Assembly: GCA_965153455.1 (NCBI GenBank) | Contig: OZ234497.1 | Span: 5,704,001-5,768,000 of the forward strand | Source of the DNA: Sphagnum compactum | Lineage: Eukaryota > Bryophyta > Sphagnopsida > Sphagnales | Direction: 5' to 3' | DNA length: 64,000 nucleotides | Shown here: positions 1 to 11,283 of the stretch, in pieces | Layout of the letters: the number at the start of each line of letters is the position of its first letter | Position numbering within the stretch: position 1 is the first letter of the stretch | The notes under the pieces: generated by a model | What the model was told of the DNA's origin: nothing | The model's database searches: none | What the model saw: the letters and a program-made list of their open reading frames with translations, nothing else | Made by a program: the position numbers and the translations under genes

Positions 1-343
1 CACATACCAATGACCATCCTCTAGCAATTTATTTCTAAGGTGCACATGTGCATACCAGTTTTTTGCAACAAACTGGTTTGCCTCCAGAGAGCCAAAATGT
101 TTCACAGCATCAATGGTAATGGCTCAATACACTCAGCAGCTGACAAGTCATTTCTGTGACCAAAAACTTTGGTGATCTGATATATCAACCTTGAGCGTGC
201 ATCTTCTTGGAGCCCATACAGATCACTCATTCCATAATGGGGATTACGGAAGCATTTCTGCATGCCTCCCCATGAATGCAATTGTGTGCCTTCTGAGGGC
301 ATCCATGGAGGGTAGGGTTGGTCTGTGATTCTTGTGTAGCTCA
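1..343 (-). other. 3' flank or 3' UTR of the ZFWD gene
   Basis: This is DNA downstream of the ZFWD stop codon on the minus strand. The open frames here are not conserved with any family I recognise. An AATAAA (read on the minus strand) lies at 33-28, about 310 bases after the stop, so the transcript could end just inside the window edge. The true end cannot be fixed from sequence alone. Confidence 0.45.
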
Positions 344-3300
344 TTAGCCTCCACCTGCTGCTGACTGTACTCCAGTCCATCGCCAGACCTTGACTGTTCC
401 TCGACTGTCTCCAGAAAACAATAGACCACCTGGTCCCACTTGCAAAGCTCTTACTTCCTCCCTTGAAAAGAGCTGCCCTCTTTCTGAAAACCTGGAAGCA
501 ATAAATGTGGAATGGTTTATGTGAAGTTGAATACAACTAACTGCTATGAACAACACAGACTGCTCTCTACTGTCTGTAAACAAGGAGCAACATTCTTCAA
601 GAATTCTCTTAGATTTTGAGGACGGGTTTTGAGTTATTGTGGTGAAACATCCATACGTGGGGAGGTCATAGAGGCGAACAATGTTGTCATTGTATGAAAC
701 AAGCAGTACAGGTTTGCCTGCTCCATCATTGCACCCGCACATTTTTAGTGCACCCTGCAACAGGTACTCAAAAGGTTTAGTCATCACAAAATTGCAGCAC
801 ACAAAATTTTTTTAAAGTTGCCTTGGCCTCAATCTCATTCCAAGATTTTCATTGAGACAAGAAGAACGAAAGATTTCATGGGTTCCAACCATTGAAAGAT
901 TTGATGGCACAAGAAGCTTACATTGTGAGGTTCTGCTTGTCCTTCATCTTCAGGATGTGTGAAAGTTGTGTCTAACTGACCAGCTGCATTTACTGCCCAC
1001 ACCTGTAATTTAAGGTGAAGTTTGATGTCAAATCAAAGCCAGAACAACAACAAAACACAGGATGAACTTTCAATACCATATCAACATTTTTGTGAAGCAG
1101 ATGAGGAACTGAGTGAAGTGTCTATGGACTTACCCTGATAGTGCCATCAAGAGAGCAAGATAGCAGGAATTGTTCCCAGCAGAGAAGGTCCATCACGACA
1201 TCTGAGTGACCCTCTAGAGTTTGTAAGCACTGGCCACTTCCTATATCCCATATCTGCCATTCACAGATATAAGTCAATTTAGAGAATGCAATCTCAGAAT
1301 CTTTAAATTGTCCACAGATTGTTGAGGAGAATATGAGCCCCTTCTTCTGTCTGCTTCAAAAAATCCAGAATACTATTTCCGAATAGTGAAGTGAAAAAAT
1401 ATGACACTACTAATGCCAGCCTTCTTGCAACAATAGGACAACACAATCAGACACATGCATTCACTCTGAAGTTGAGGGTGTGAGTGCTACACACCCGGAT
1501 TGATTTATCCGTAGAACCCGAGTACAGGCGGTTGCCAATAAATAGAAGCGCGATAACAGGGCCACTATGGCCTGACAAGGATGCTGCTGGCTCAAAAAGG
1601 TTGGTAATGGGATTGAACTTCCACTCCAATATAGTTCCATCCTGAGCAAAACAAGAATCAAAGATGAATGAAATTTCATCCATTTTCCAGGAGTTACCCG
1701 AGATCAACTGTTTTGAGCTGTAGATTCCAGATGCAATAAATATCCCCAGTTGTAGACCAAGCAATGCTTAGATTTGTTACTGAGGACTAAATGGAAATAC
1801 TATCTCCATGAGTACTGAGAACTTCCCCATACTTATTATTGAAGACAAGCTGAATAGGATTGAGAGTAGACCCAATAACAAGGTTTCAGATCTGACAACA
1901 TATAAGCAAATAGGAGGGAGGAAAACCCAACTCTGAAGAGCAGAGAGAACAAAAAACAAAAAAAAAACTGCAAGGTGGTTTGATTACAAAGGACTAAATA
2001 CCTGGGTTCCTGCAAAAAGCAGACCGTCTTCACTGACAGCCAGGGCATGAACTTGGCCCTTTGGGCCACTCAAGCTCTGTTGAGCTGATGTCTGCATGTT
2101 CCATGTCTGCAGCCACAGAACCCAAAATAAGAAACAAAAAGCACCAAGAGTACACAGTTTCCTGGGCTTCCCTGATCATCTTGAAACACTAAAAGCAGCA
2201 GTGAGGATAATTTCAACAGTCCATCATGCAAATCCTGAGAGAAACAGAACCAAGGACATTTTGGTTGTAAAACATCTTCTCATGGAATATCAATAGAATT
2301 TGAAGGAAAAAAGACTATCACCTGAACCTCATGGGGCAGACCTATGAAAAGCCATCCTGGTGCACTCAGCAAGGCACCAACATCACCTCCCATTTGTACC
2401 ACACTTGCACACTGAAGGCACACAAGAGAATTGGGGAATATGTTATAAACATCAAGCTGTCAAACCCTTTTCTCACTACAGTTAAAATAGAGATCAATGT
2501 CATCGCCAACAAAATGACAACAAGCAGCAACTAACCACCTGCTTATAAGGCGCCACAGCGTGTGTGTCTATAGCTGCAAAAAGCGCACAGGCAAACTCTT
2601 AGGCCTGAAATCCACAAACATATGCCCTTCTGGATTGCCCACTGTAATGCAGTGCAAGATTTCCAGTCACATCATAAGACCACTCTCCAAACTAATTTGA
2701 CAAAAGTGAAAATCCTCAGCTGCTCAAACCTACAAAGTTTGATGCATGAAGTCTAAGAGCTCCTGGGAAGCACTACAGCCAGAGTTACTTCATTGCTCCA
2801 CCAGAAAAAAAACCCTAGTTTCTGGATTACCTGTGGATCTGGAAATGCACACAATGCCTTCAATGCACACAGATTGGTTTGTTAACAAGAGAGAAGTGGC
2901 TTGCCTGGCCAGTTGTGCAGTCCCATACACGAACCGATTCATCTTGGCTACCTGTGTAAAGTTGTGAAGCTCCTTGTGGCATCTCTATTGCCCTAATTGC
3001 CTGCAAAAGTGCACTCACAACACATTCAAAGGCAATCCAAAAACCTGACCAAGAAAGCCTCAGCATCAGCCACTTGATTAGGGTTACTACATACTACCTG
3101 CAAATGCAAAATTAGGGTATACAACAACAATGTCTTGCCTGAAGACAAAATGCTACCTTCTCATGGCCAATGAGCTGTGTCATCATCTCAACATCCGGTG
3201 CAGTGGTATGTGCATGCAAATACATGCAATCTTCACCCCGGTTACAATTCCCCTTGAGCCAAAAATTGCAGGGCTTCCCCTTTGTGCCCCGGTGTGGCCC

Positions 3301-3738
3301 TCCAGCACCACCACCGCCTTCACTGTAAACCCTATCTCTCTGTCCTGGTCTGCTACTAACATTTCGTGGGCGTCCCCAACTTGCTGACTTGTTCCTGGGT
3401 CTCCCTTGATTATTTCCAGTCGAAAATCCTCCCCCTCCTCCTCCACCAACAGATCCCCAACCCGCTCTGTTATCGCTTCTGTTGCCGTCAATCAAATTGC
3501 TTGATGTTCTCCTCCCATTATTCCCCAGAGAAGCTACTCTTCCAGTGGTGCCCACACTTCCAGGATGCAGCCACTGGCAGTCCTCTCCCTTCAAACACCT
3601 CCCTTCTTGCCAATACCTACAGATCTGTGGATTATGATCCTTGCCTACTGTTCTTCCTCCTCCTGTGGTCACTGGCCTTGTGTGCCTTTTTCTGTGAACT
3701 CTTGCTGGTCCATCGTCCACATCCATTCCTGCCACCAT
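344..3738 (-). CDS. ZFWD: CCCH zinc finger plus WD40 repeat protein (ZFWD family)
   Basis: Coding exons in gene order: 3738-3157, 3000-2905, 2411-2322, 2106-2002, 1641-1495, 1253-1134, 1002-922, 754-657, 491-344. They join in frame to 488 residues ending in TAA. Two C-x7-C-x5-C-x3-H zinc fingers are visible: C40/C48/C54/H58 and C157/C165/C171/H175. They are separated by a Gly/Arg/Ser-rich linker. From about residue 190 come WD40 blades, with landmarks such as LYTGSQDESVRVWDC, LFAGTQDGTILEW, LYSGSTDKSIRIWD and LLFSGDSRGTVKVW. This order is diagnostic of the plant ZFWD family (usually about 430 residues), whose members are thought to bind RNA or partner proteins; the exact role is unknown. The ATG at 3738 has purines at -3 and +4; another in-frame ATG lies at 3726. 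The intron after exon 2 is GC-AG; the others are GT-AG. The intron 492-656 is in frame and stop-free. TTTATT at 28-33 is a candidate poly(A) signal on this strand. Confidence 0.93.
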
Positions 3739-4560
3739 CTTGGAAAAAACCACACTGTCCGAACTCGTTTTTTTACATCTTTCGTTGATGTGCTAATTCC
3801 TCTCTTGTCCTCTTCTTCTTCTTCTTCTTCTTCTTCTTCTTCTCCTTCAAGGACGCAGTGGCATGTCGATTAGGTCTAGGAAAAAAATTGTGCCTGCAGC
3901 AAAGGTATCATCAACAAATGCATTCGCAAAGGAGCAACAAAATGAATGGTTTCAGGGTTCACAACAAAACTCACTTGCTTTGTAGGGGGGCCAAAAAGAA
4001 GGAAAAAAAAGGGGGGGGGGGGGTTCTCACACAACAACACCCACATATACAAAATCAGCGAAACCCCACAAAAGGGTATGAAACTTCCAAACCCTTTAAA
4101 AAACAAAACCCCACTGCAAAGGAAAAATTGGGGACGAGAGCAGCAGCACCCCTTATGAAGCTTCCAGAACTCAAAAAAACAAGATCAACTGCAAGAAAAA
4201 TTTGGCGATGGTAAAACTCCTACCTCAAGAAACTGGGCAGAAAATACTAGCAAAAATTTGATGATGATGGGGGGGGATGAGGATGCTACCGAAAAGAGTG
4301 GTTTGGTTGATTTTCGGAAGTACCCCCAAAAAAAATTTAAAAATCTCACAAGTAGAAAAGAAGAAGCTTGCAGAGATTGGGAGACAACCACCACCCAGCA
4401 GAAACAGATGACAAAGCCCTTCTGCTCGAACAGAAGAAGATATCTCCCCCACCCAAGGAGAAAAAAGGGGGAGAGGAGATGGTGATTTTCTGTAGCTGCA
4501 ATAACAGCAAACGAAGAAGAGGAAGAAGAAGAGCAGCATGGAGAGAGACGAAGGAGCTCA
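3739..4560. other. Upstream region of ZFWD with simple repeats
   Basis: This is probably the 5' UTR and promoter of the minus-strand ZFWD gene. It holds a (CTT)n run at about 3809-3842, which reads as (GAA)n in the transcript sense, a run of 13 G at 4011-4023 and many A-rich stretches. Several short open frames exist on both strands but are driven by low complexity and match nothing recognisable. Confidence 0.5.
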
Positions 4561-4570
4561 ACAGATGAAG

Positions 4571-5219
4571 AAGATTATGAACATGGGCTTTCCTTATCAT
4601 GGATGAATCCGTGAATGGATGAAACTTAATTGGCCCAGGACTTTCATCATCTCCTTCCTTCCTTCCTTCCTTCCTTCCTTTTCATACGGCCGACAAAGAG
4701 ACGTTCTTTGGAAGTTTCCAATCCAAGGGGATGACAAACCTTCCTTGGATGTTTCCCATCTATTGTGATGATGCTGATGGGCTTTCCTCATCATGGATGA
4801 ATGAATGAATGAATGAATGAATGAAACTTACTTGGCCAAGGACTCTCTCATCATCTTCTATCATCTATCATCATCATTTCCCTTCTTCTTTTTCACCATC
4901 CACAACAAAACCTTTCCTCCTGCTAAAAGGAAAATTTCTTTGGAAATTCTCCATCCAAGGGGATGATAAATGTTCCTTGGATGATTCCCATCTATGATGA
5001 TGATGGTGCTGCTGCTGATGGGCTTTCTTCATCATGGATGAATGAGTGAAACATAATCATTGACCTTTCCAAGGACTTTCATCATCATTTTCCTCCTTTT
5101 TTCATCACAACAAACAAAAGCCTTTCCTCTTGCAAAAAGAAAAATTTCTTTGGAAGTTCCCCATCCAAAGAGGGGATGACAAATCTTCCTAGGAAGTTTC
5201 CCATCTATGGGTCCAGATC
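4571..5219. repeat. Three imperfect tandem copies of a unit of about 200-230 bp
   Basis: Three successive blocks share the same order of landmarks. The first is a TGGGCTTTC...TCATCATGGATGAAT segment (about 4577, 4778 and 5018). Next comes a GGACTTTCATCATC-type segment, then TTTGGAAGTTTCC or a close variant, then CATCCAAGGGGATGA, and last TTCCCATCTATG. (CCTT)n at about 4652-4680 and (GAAT)n at about 4797-4825 are local expansions inside units 1 and 2. No coding signal. Confidence 0.75.
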
Positions 5220-5222
5220 TTA

Positions 5223-5575
5223 TTATGGTGCATTCACACTTAATGTTAAGTCAGTGTTAAATGAAAATCTAGGTGGCATCCTAGGTGGCACCCAATGTCA
5301 AATGGGCCCATAGCTCAATTTTAAGTGAATGTTAGCTTAACATAAAATTTTCATGATAACTAGGTTTAAGTCCTAAATGGCTGGCATGGTGGTAGGGGAC
5401 TTAACCTTAGAGTCCCTAACACCAAGTGTGAATGCACCTTACCCTGAAAATTTTATGTTAACCTAACATTCACTTAATGTTAAGCTTATGGCCCATTTAA
5501 CATTGGGTGCCACCTAGGATGCCATCAAGACTTTCATTTAACACTAACGTAACATCAAGTGTGAATGGACCATAA
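5223..5575. mobile_element. Foldback MITE with long inverted arms
   Basis: The ends are inverted copies: TTATGGTGCATTCACACTT on the left, and its near-perfect complement (one mismatch) on the right. Similarity continues for about 130 bp on each side, including the block GGTGGCACCCAATGT. A TTA triplet directly flanks both ends (5220-5222 and 5576-5578) and looks like a target-site duplication. No protein is encoded. A TTA duplication suggests a PIF/Harbinger-mobilised element, but the terminal bases are not a textbook Tourist end, so the superfamily is an inference. A third copy of the end motif (inverted) sits internally near 5423-5443. Confidence 0.8.
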
Positions 5576-5787
5576 TTAATTTAACCACTCTAAACCCTAA
5601 AACCCCCCACCCCAAAAGGCATCAAAAGTAGTCCAAAACGGTTGCTCGATTTAACAAAGAAACGATTTATGTGAGAAATATATGCGCCAATGTCACCATA
5701 TTTCAAGGAATTATTTTTTATGAAATCCCCATATGTAACAGACAATAGGCCCCTGCTTTGGAGCCAAAAGAAATAATGCCGAGTTTG

Positions 5788-5869
5788 CGTGCTCGGCAGG
5801 ATTCGAACCTGCGCGGGCAAAGCCCACATGATTTCTAGTCATGCCCGATAACCACTCCGGCACGAGCAC
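5788..5869 (-). tRNA. tRNA-Ser (anticodon AGA)
   Basis: The minus strand folds as an 82-nt class II tRNA. The seven-base acceptor stem GTGCTCG pairs with CGAGCAC and is followed by discriminator G. The A box is in GCCGGAGTGGTTATCGGGC, the anticodon loop is CTAGAAA (AGA), there is a long variable arm (GTGGGCTTTGCCCGC), and the B box is GGTTCGAATCC. It closely follows the plant nuclear tRNA-Ser(AGA) sequence. A short T run (complement of AAAA at 5766-5769) lies downstream and would serve as a Pol III terminator. It has no intron and the CCA is not encoded, as expected for a eukaryotic gene. Confidence 0.96.
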
Positions 5870-5968
5870 TTGATGTCCAAACAATTGAATGAGCCTATAT
5901 TTAAACTGTAATAACTTTTGCTGGAAATTCAGGTACAGTAGGCGTGGGATGTATTCTTGTGTTTTGAA

Positions 5969-6159
5969 AGGCCATTCAATGACATTAAGGTCTGGGGTGG
6001 CAGATTATGTCAGGTTAGTTAACCAACATTATATGACATAATCTTCCGGTGATGATCATACAATCATAATAGTGGCCAAAATGCGTCTATTGAACAATGA
6101 ATTGTGTTTTAAAAATCATTGAATCTGCCACCCCAGACCTAAATTTCATGAAATGGCCT
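5969..6159. repeat. Inverted repeat (38-bp arms) with a loop of about 115 bp
   Basis: The arms 5969-6006 and 6122-6159 are complementary at about 34 of 38 positions and share the perfect core GGTCTGGGGTGGCAGATT. This is probably a small foldback element or the inner part of a MITE. No target duplication was identified. Confidence 0.6.
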
Positions 6160-6416
6160 TGGCCTTGCCCATTATGTTGGATGCGGAGTTGCCTAGTTTG
6201 CCCTAATATAGGTAGCCTCATTGGCACCTTACCCGACTTAACTGGCATGGCCTTGACCATTTCACTAGTGCATTATGGTTGGCACTTGGCACATCAGGTG
6301 ACATAGCCTAGTCATCCCTTCTTTGGTTCTCGCCATAAGCAAGCAAGAGACTAGGCATTCATGCTGGTGAAGCCAGAACTTCCCATCTACTTGTTGGGTT
6401 TCTTCTCAAAATATGA

Positions 6417-8983
6417 ATGTTGGGTAACTCATTTAATTATGTGTCGTGCGAATACATATCGTCATACAACATACATCGCTGACATACCATACTCACATAC
6501 ACACATAAACACATAACATGGACGAGAGCATACACAAATACATGTGTACCACAACTGTGTCATGTCTCTATAACATGTCAACTTCATATTTTTTCAAACT
6601 TTCATTTCATTATTTTGAAGATTATTAGTGACAAAATTGACCTAAAGGTAAGGTAGGTACTTTAAAAAAATAGATAAAAACGTATAAAAATGAATAATTA
6701 ACAATGACATGCCTCTCACATTAATGAAATAAGTTGCATTAATCATTATTTTTCAATTTAAACAAGATTATACATTTAAAAGTTGGAGATTTTTTTTGTC
6801 TTGCAAGACCCAAATTCAATTTTAGGTAGAATCTTGAAGTGTAAGTGTTCTTTTGGGACATGTTTGTTTTTTTAATGTGAATTCAATTAATTTTTTTTCA
6901 TTTCTGGGGAAAATTTATCCAAATTTTTTATATAGCAAAATTGAAAAGAAAAACCTTGTGACACACATGAAACAAAAAATTCTTGAAATTATAAACATTA
7001 GGATTCATTGTGACTAAATATTCATTTAATTCAAAAAATCTTGAACCTAAATAATAACATACTAACAATAAACATGTAATTGTATTAAACAACATACAAG
7101 TGGTCGACATCAAATATCACTAACATAAATCATTTTACCTTTATTAATAGTGTGGTCCATTCAAATATATCTACATGAATTCATCATAATAATGTTTTAA
7201 CTTAACACATGTTATATGTGATGTAGAATACAACATGACATAGAACAAGTTCAATATTAATACATCATGTAGTCTTGGTTTTCTTCTTAATGTTGTAATC
7301 AAAACACATTCACCCATTCCATTAAAGTGACAAAAAAATATAAACAATTGATAATTTAAAATGACACTTGCAGAATGAGCCACATATCTTTTGTCATCTC
7401 TTTGACTAAAGATTGGGAAAATTTTGAAGAATTTTGTTTTCTTAGTGTAAATGTGATTAATTTTGTTATTTTTTGGGGAAAATTTTAAAAATATTCAATA
7501 TTAAAAATTGAGAAAAAATAAAATAAAAATAGGATGAATCCAATTTGAAGTTAATTAGAGCGTAAACACCTTTCATTTATCAAGGTTATTTTGAATCTTG
7601 CCTTATTTCTTTTATTTCTTGACTTTTCTAGTTGAAAGGTCTATTCCTATGTCTATGTCAATTTGCAAATTTCAGAATTGTTTCCTCATTGGTTTTGGAG
7701 CACTCATCCTTTTTCTTTCATCCTTTGTTTCATGTAACTTCAATCCCATGTTCATTTGTAGTTATTAGGTATTCTCTCGTTTCAGTATTTTGTCCACGAC
7801 ATCGTTTCATGTATTTTGGATTGTGTTTTCTTGAATCTTTGCTTGCACTCTTCAAGCACAAAGCAAAAGCCCAATTCTCCACTTGATTTCGTCCACTTTC
7901 ACGATGTGAATTTTTTTACATCATGAAATGCTTGAGCTTGTTGTGATAATGATAAACAACAATTGTTTAGCATGGTTTGTTGATGTCAATCAATATGGTA
8001 TGCTTTTACATGAGTTTTGCAAACCTTATGATCAAGATCAACATCATTTCTTGGTAGTATACTAGTGATTAGGAGGTTTTTAAATTGAACAAGCACAACA
8101 ATATGATATTACAATTGGGTTCAACAACAATGTTGTGAACTTGCTAAACCATTCACTTGTTGAATGAGTATGTTTTGGGATGGGTGTAGGTGAGAGTGGA
8201 GGTCCCACTTATGGTTTGAATGGTTCAATGTTGTTTGGAAGAAGATGTTGTTGGTTGTCAATTTTCTTGGGACATTGGTACATTCCCTTCTATCTCTCCA
8301 TCTCAAGAACTTTTTTGGGAATCTTCTACTTTTGTTTATTGTTTATTCTATTACTTTGATGTGTCATGCATGTCAAAGTTTTGTTTTGTTTTGTTTTTTC
8401 AATGACCTACTTTGATTGTCGATCATAGCCAAAATTCTTAAACTTTGGGAGACTATCTTTCAAATTGAAGTTTGCACCCTTCAAATAGGAATATAGAAAT
8501 GTTTTCATTTGGCCCACCTTTTTATAGGTTATGAAAGTTCAACTTTGTGCAAAGGCTATGGCATAAAGTTTGATGCTATTGGGAACATCTTGAGGAACAA
8601 GTTGAGAACTTGGAGGAACACATAGGGAATGGATTGGTAACATGGTGGGAACACATTGGGAACATCAAAATCTAAAAAAAATCACCCCTCTTCCGAAAAA
8701 GAAAATTGAACCTCTTGGGTGTAGGCTGCATCACCTTATTGGCCGAGTAGAATTTCTATTCTTAATTGTGTTCCTCACCCTTTTTTTTCTTTTTTTTTGC
8801 TGAGGCTAATATCCTGGGTAGCATTTGCCTTACAGAATTCCTTAACCCCATTCCTACGTATGGCCAATGAGATCATATGTCAAGTGAAAAAAAAAAAAAA
8901 AAAAAACCGTTAAATACATATGGTTGACATATAAACAAAGCGAGGAATAATTTCATACCCATTATTTTTATTCTAATTTTACC
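6417..8983. other. AT-rich intergenic DNA
   Basis: Low-GC sequence with many homopolymer runs. I see no conserved open frame, RNA gene or clear element. The open frames in 6928-7383 and 7632-8405 are short and of AT-driven composition, and I reject them as genes. Confidence 0.6.
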
Positions 8984-8989
8984 CCCTTA

Positions 8990-9397
8990 GAGCATTTTCA
9001 GAGGTGCTCACTGCTCAGTATGTGATCTTGCACAGTAAAATTGGATGAAGAAAAGTCAAAATGTGCCGGTTTAGCTCAGGAACATAGTTTTGACTCAGCG
9101 TAATTGCACAGTTTTCGGTGGCTAGCAAAAGGCGCAGCAAGCAACGGTGTGCACCTGCAGAAAAGAGAAGAGTGTAATAAATATGATTTGACGGCAGCTC
9201 AGTGTTTCTGATTGGCCCATAAGAATGCTTCTGATTGGTCCAGGTGGTTTGCTATTACTAGTCCCCCACCTATTTGTTGTTGTACCCAGTTTCAGTTTGA
9301 TGGGTTTGGTTGCAGAAGAAGCAGTATATAACTAAAACTTGGATGTGAAAATTATTTTTGCTGCTGGGTCACATACTGAGCACTGCTGGCGATGCTC
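8990..9397. mobile_element. TTA-flanked MITE, Tourist/Harbinger-like
   Basis: The element is flanked by TTA at 8987-8989 and 9398-9400. Its left end begins GAGCATTTTCAGAGGTGCTC. The complement of its right end begins GAGCATCGCCAGCAGTGCTC, and both arms continue into a shared AGTATGTGA block. TTA plus GAGCATC-type ends are characteristic of plant Tourist-like MITEs. There is no coding capacity. The interior carries TCTGATTGGTCC and GCTATTACTAGTC blocks that recur at 57145-57580. Confidence 0.8.
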
Positions 9398-9400
9398 TTA

Positions 9401-10819
9401 GGGTTTATTGAAGAAGTATATAAAGGAGTGCCCAACTGATATTAATTATAGCATATGTAATAAGAGCATCTGGATTCAAAAAGGGTTGTGCATAGCCCTG
9501 TAGATGAAATACAGGCTTGAAAATAGTGCAAAATTTAGTCTCAACTGAGGTCTCATTGAGGTTAGGGAAAGTGGGTAATTTTTTTTTTGAGATATCTTTT
9601 CCTTAGATAAATATTTTTATTTTCTTAAATATTTTTTTTCAAATTATGTTAGGAAGCAGGTTGGTTTGATTTTTTTTGCTTCATTTCAAAAAATAAAATA
9701 AAATTCCCCTCTATGAGTTAAAATGTCCTCTAATATTGTCATTTAAGTTTTTCAACCCTGAGTCTGAACTGCTCAATGTAAGATGAATTTAATCCTTTTA
9801 TAAAGATTTTTTAGGGTCTAAAATAATAATTACTGTTTGATAGGTAAACTAGAATTATTCTTCCACCATTTGCCAATGTCATGTACCAAAACCAATGGAT
9901 TTTATTTTATTTTTCCCAATTTTTCTGATGTAGGTAGCATCACTAGGCTAGCAATCACAACCAAAAAAAGATTTAGCATTAATTGGCAAAACGGTTGTAA
10001 AAAAATGTCTAAACTGTAATTAAAATATTAAAAAAAACTGGCAAAAAGCTGCCTCAAAACTACCAAAAAAACTATGTGCAAATGTGGCATAATCCCTCCC
10101 CCAAAAAAAACATTTCCTTGAAATTCTGGCGAATTGTTTTTTCTTTAGAGAGATGATTTATGGCTTTATAGAGATATCAGCGAAGTCAGGAAAAGAGCAC
10201 ACCAGTACCCTGAGTGTGGTCATAAAGAGGGTGAGATTCAAAAAAAACCCTGCAAAATGTACATTAGCATTCTGGTGGGGTGTGGGGGGGTTTGAAACTC
10301 AGAAAACCATCAATTTTGCCCTTTCTTTCTTTCTTTTCATGAGCAACTCCACTGCTGCTACATATATTTTCACTTCCCCTATCTGTACAGCTACTATAAT
10401 TCCTCTCGAACCTTGTGCATTTAAATGCCCAGTTTCAGCATTTCATACTGAGATTTAGTAAAATTTCATTACTTTACGGAACCACTAAAAAATTGTGATT
10501 TTCTAATTTGCCACAAACCAAAATCACTGACCAAAAACAAGATCTTCTTGTCAGGACCAAAAAAAACCGTCCCTTTTTCTTCAACACTTGAAAAATGAAT
10601 ACCTACTTTTGCTGAAGAAAATCTAAGCTTGAACTAAAACAAGAAAGTGGAGTAGTCATACACAAACCAAGAAGCTCTCATGGTTTTGATTTGCTATGAT
10701 GGGTTTTGAGTAGCAGAGAACTGGAAGTACCCACTCAGCTCAGTTTGCAAAGAAGAGTGTTTTGTGATTGTTTTTGAGGAGTTAACATTCACAGATTGAT
10801 TGATAGGATGAGTTGAGTT
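9401..10819. other. AT-rich spacer upstream of RDR6
   Basis: No gene seen. A GAGCATCTGG segment preceded by TAA at about 9463-9474 resembles another MITE end, but no partner end was found. A GATTTAGCATTAATTGGC block near 9970 is related to sequence near 23097, so this spacer contains worn dispersed repeats. The 10153-10458 open frame is not recognisable. Confidence 0.5.
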
Positions 10820-10824
10820 TTGAG

Positions 10825-11130
10825 TTTATGGGTATCTCTGATGATGGGTTGGTCATCTGCAAAGGTGAGAAGATTTTATGAGTTGAGATGTGAGAAACAG
10901 AGATCAATAGGTATTTCTGAAAATGGGTCATTTGCAAAATTTTGAGCTGAGATATGAGAAATAGAGATCAATGGATACCTATTTCTGATGATGATGGGTC
11001 ATGTGCAAAAACTGAGAATTTTTTTGAGTCGAGAGGTGAGGAAACAGAGATCAATGGTGATTTCTGATCATGGGTCATTTGCAAAACTGAGAATTTTTTT
11101 TGGAGTTGAGAGGTGAGAAATAGAGAGCTC
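10825..11130. repeat. Tandem repeat array in the RDR6 leader or promoter
   Basis: About four imperfect units of 75-85 bp are present. They are built from GAGTTGAGAGGTGAG, AAACAGAGATCAATGG, ATTTCTGATGATGGGTCAT and TTGCAAAACTGAGAATTTT, with small indels between copies. The array ends about 155 bp before the RDR6 start codon, so it may be transcribed as 5' UTR. Confidence 0.8.
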
Positions 11131-11283
11131 GAGAAGGTTGACAGAAGTATTGAGTTTTGGATTTGTTTTTTGTTTATTTTTGTTGGTTGTGGAGGATTGT
11201 TAGGAAATGATTTTACTTTCTTGACAACTGATCTTTGACAAAGTTTTGCTTCTTCAAGCTCTCTCTGGATTGCTTCAAGAGCT

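Noticed and set aside
3739-3753. GTG-initiated extension of the ZFWD first exon
   Set aside because: A plant nuclear gene would start at ATG. ATG at 3738 has a good context.
3130-4539. Open frames opposite and upstream of ZFWD exon 1
   Set aside because: They are shadows of the Gly/Arg-rich exon or of simple repeats. The minus strand carries the conserved protein.
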